Positions 4,618-5,452 of a stretch of 5,452 nt of DNA are shown here, piece after piece. This stretch comes from Calditrichia bacterium (GTDB lineage Bacteria; Calditrichota; Calditrichia; RBG-13-44-9; J042), in assembly GCA_030430345.1 (NCBI GenBank), contig JAUIFT010000245.1, positions 1 to 5,452 of the forward strand, read 5' to 3'. Numbering within the stretch: position 1 is the stretch's first letter; each line of letters opens with the position of its first letter. The notes beneath the pieces are model-generated. The model was not told the origin of the DNA and did no database searches. It worked only from the letters and a program-made list of their open reading frames with translations. The translations under genes were made by a program, and so were the position numbers.

Positions 4618-5452
4618 TTAAAGTGCCGCAATCGCGGCCTCAGCCGCCCGAACCATCGGGGTGACAGAAATTGAAGTACCGACTGCCTGCTTCATCCAAA
4701 CCTGGGGGGCGATGCAACCCAATTTACACATTCGTTCCATTTCCGTCGCGAGACTATGGGATTTTAGATAGTCCTCAATCTGAAAAGCAATAATATGCCC
4801 TATCGCATAATCCGGAATATACATCCCGCAAAAAATGATGTGCGAATAGATCGCGAGGATAGGGGAGTCCTTACAACCAAAAACCGGTGCAAAATACTGG
4901 TTCCAGATATCCTTTGCCAGGGAGATAACCGCTGCTTGCAGAGTGGCGGCATCTGCATCGGGATGTTGGTACATCCAGCGCCAGATTTTCATGTCCAATA
5001 GAGAAACCCCGGCAATTTCCATGGTTTGCCAGATGTTGTGTAACGTCTCGAGATGAGCGCTTTCCGGAGAATCGCTTTCCAGTCCTAAAACGGCCATATC
5101 ACGCGCCTGGAAAACAAATGCAAACGCTTCGGTAAATGCTGTATTCGGCACACCTTCCAGGGAATAATAATCGATATCGTTCATGGAAATCACTTGTTCA
5201 ACTGTGTGGCCAAGCTCGTGCATGGCGGTATTGAAGCCTTTGTAGTTCATGCCATCTGCCGGTACCCGGGTGCGTAAATGGGCGCTGTCGTAGCGCATTT
5301 GACCGCCCATGGCATGTCCGGCACCGCGAGAGGGATCCACCGCAATATATTTCTGTAAATAATTCGCTTTCTCTGCTGTAAATCCAAGTTCTATAAGAAT
5401 TTCGCTGATCTTTTCCTGAAAGTGAGTAACATTGGGATAGCGGCTTTGCACC
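4618..5452 (-). CDS. Zinc metallopeptidase, M2/M3/M32-like gluzincin, C-terminal part
   Basis: The window holds the last 277 codons of this gene; the 5' end lies beyond the right edge. The zinc site is HELGH (residues 78-82 of the visible part: H78, E79 catalytic, H82), with the probable third ligand Glu108 in AFTEAF, 26 residues after the second His. That spacing is like peptidase families M2, M3 and M32 of clan MA(E), which are largely helical peptidases with a deep substrate channel. Downstream, YIPDYAIGHIIAFQ (211-224) resembles the conserved substrate-site segment (Y..Y.iG...A.Q) of these families. Which of the three it belongs to cannot be settled from this fragment. The GTG at 5451 is open to the edge and probably internal, since these enzymes have a long helical region before the zinc motif. 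No signal peptide can be assessed. Stop is TAA at 4620-4618. Confidence 0.85.
   Translation of the reverse strand, partial: VQSRYPNVTHFQEKISEILIELGFTAEKANYLQKYIAVDPSRGAGHAMGGQMRYDSAHLRTRVPADGMNYKGFNTAMHELGHTVEQVISMNDIDYYSLEGVPNTAFTEAFAFVFQARDMAVLGLESDSPESAHLETLHNIWQTMEIAGVSLLDMKIWRWMYQHPDADAATLQAAVISLAKDIWNQYFAPVFGCKDSPILAIYSHIIFCGMYIPDYAIGHIIAFQIEDYLKSHSLATEMERMCKLGCIAPQVWMKQAVGTSISVTPMVRAAEAAIAAL

Noticed and set aside
5449..5451. GTG as the true start of the peptidase
   Set aside because: The frame is open to the window edge, and gluzincins of the M2/M3/M32 type have long regions before the zinc motif, so this is almost certainly an internal valine codon.

Overview
This 5.45 kb window looks like ordinary chromosomal DNA from a bacterium. 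There is no transposase, phage gene, tRNA, rRNA, CRISPR array or recombinase. The best lineage hint is the long (448 aa) citrate synthase, which resembles from memory the enzymes of Bacteroides-like bacteria and some Clostridia. Moderate GC content and a two-domain universal stress protein fit a Bacteroidota/Calditrichota-type (FCB group) or similar environmental genome, but I cannot name a taxon from sequence alone.

Layout. From 1 to 191 (minus) is the start of a gene whose N-terminus resembles the 16S rRNA m5C967 methyltransferase RsmB. Its frame closes after 55 codons, possibly by frameshift, and the rest lies outside the window. From 343 to 1233 (minus) is a tandem-domain universal stress protein. 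From 1466 to 2812 (minus) is citrate synthase, ended by a perfect 12-bp hairpin at 1413-1448. A 398-bp divergent control region follows (2813-3210). From 3211 to 4532 (plus) is a translationally coupled pair: a CDP-alcohol phosphatidyltransferase and a HAD-IB phosphatase sharing an ATGA overlap. From 4618 to the right edge (minus) is the C-terminal part of a zinc metallopeptidase of the M2/M3/M32 gluzincin type, convergent with the phosphatase.

Function. The plus-strand pair fits two consecutive steps of phospholipid headgroup synthesis, for example phosphatidylglycerophosphate synthesis and its dephosphorylation to phosphatidylglycerol. That pathway assignment is inferred from family and context. 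Citrate synthase feeds the TCA cycle; the stress protein and peptidase have no evident link to the other genes.

The points most worth a second look are a GTACTGC-containing motif in the non-coding DNA upstream of both the stress-protein gene and the phosphatidyltransferase gene, the non-standard motif IV of the HAD phosphatase, the altered nucleotide-binding signature in the second Usp domain, and the early stop in the rsmB-like frame. I found no convincing new multi-gene system.
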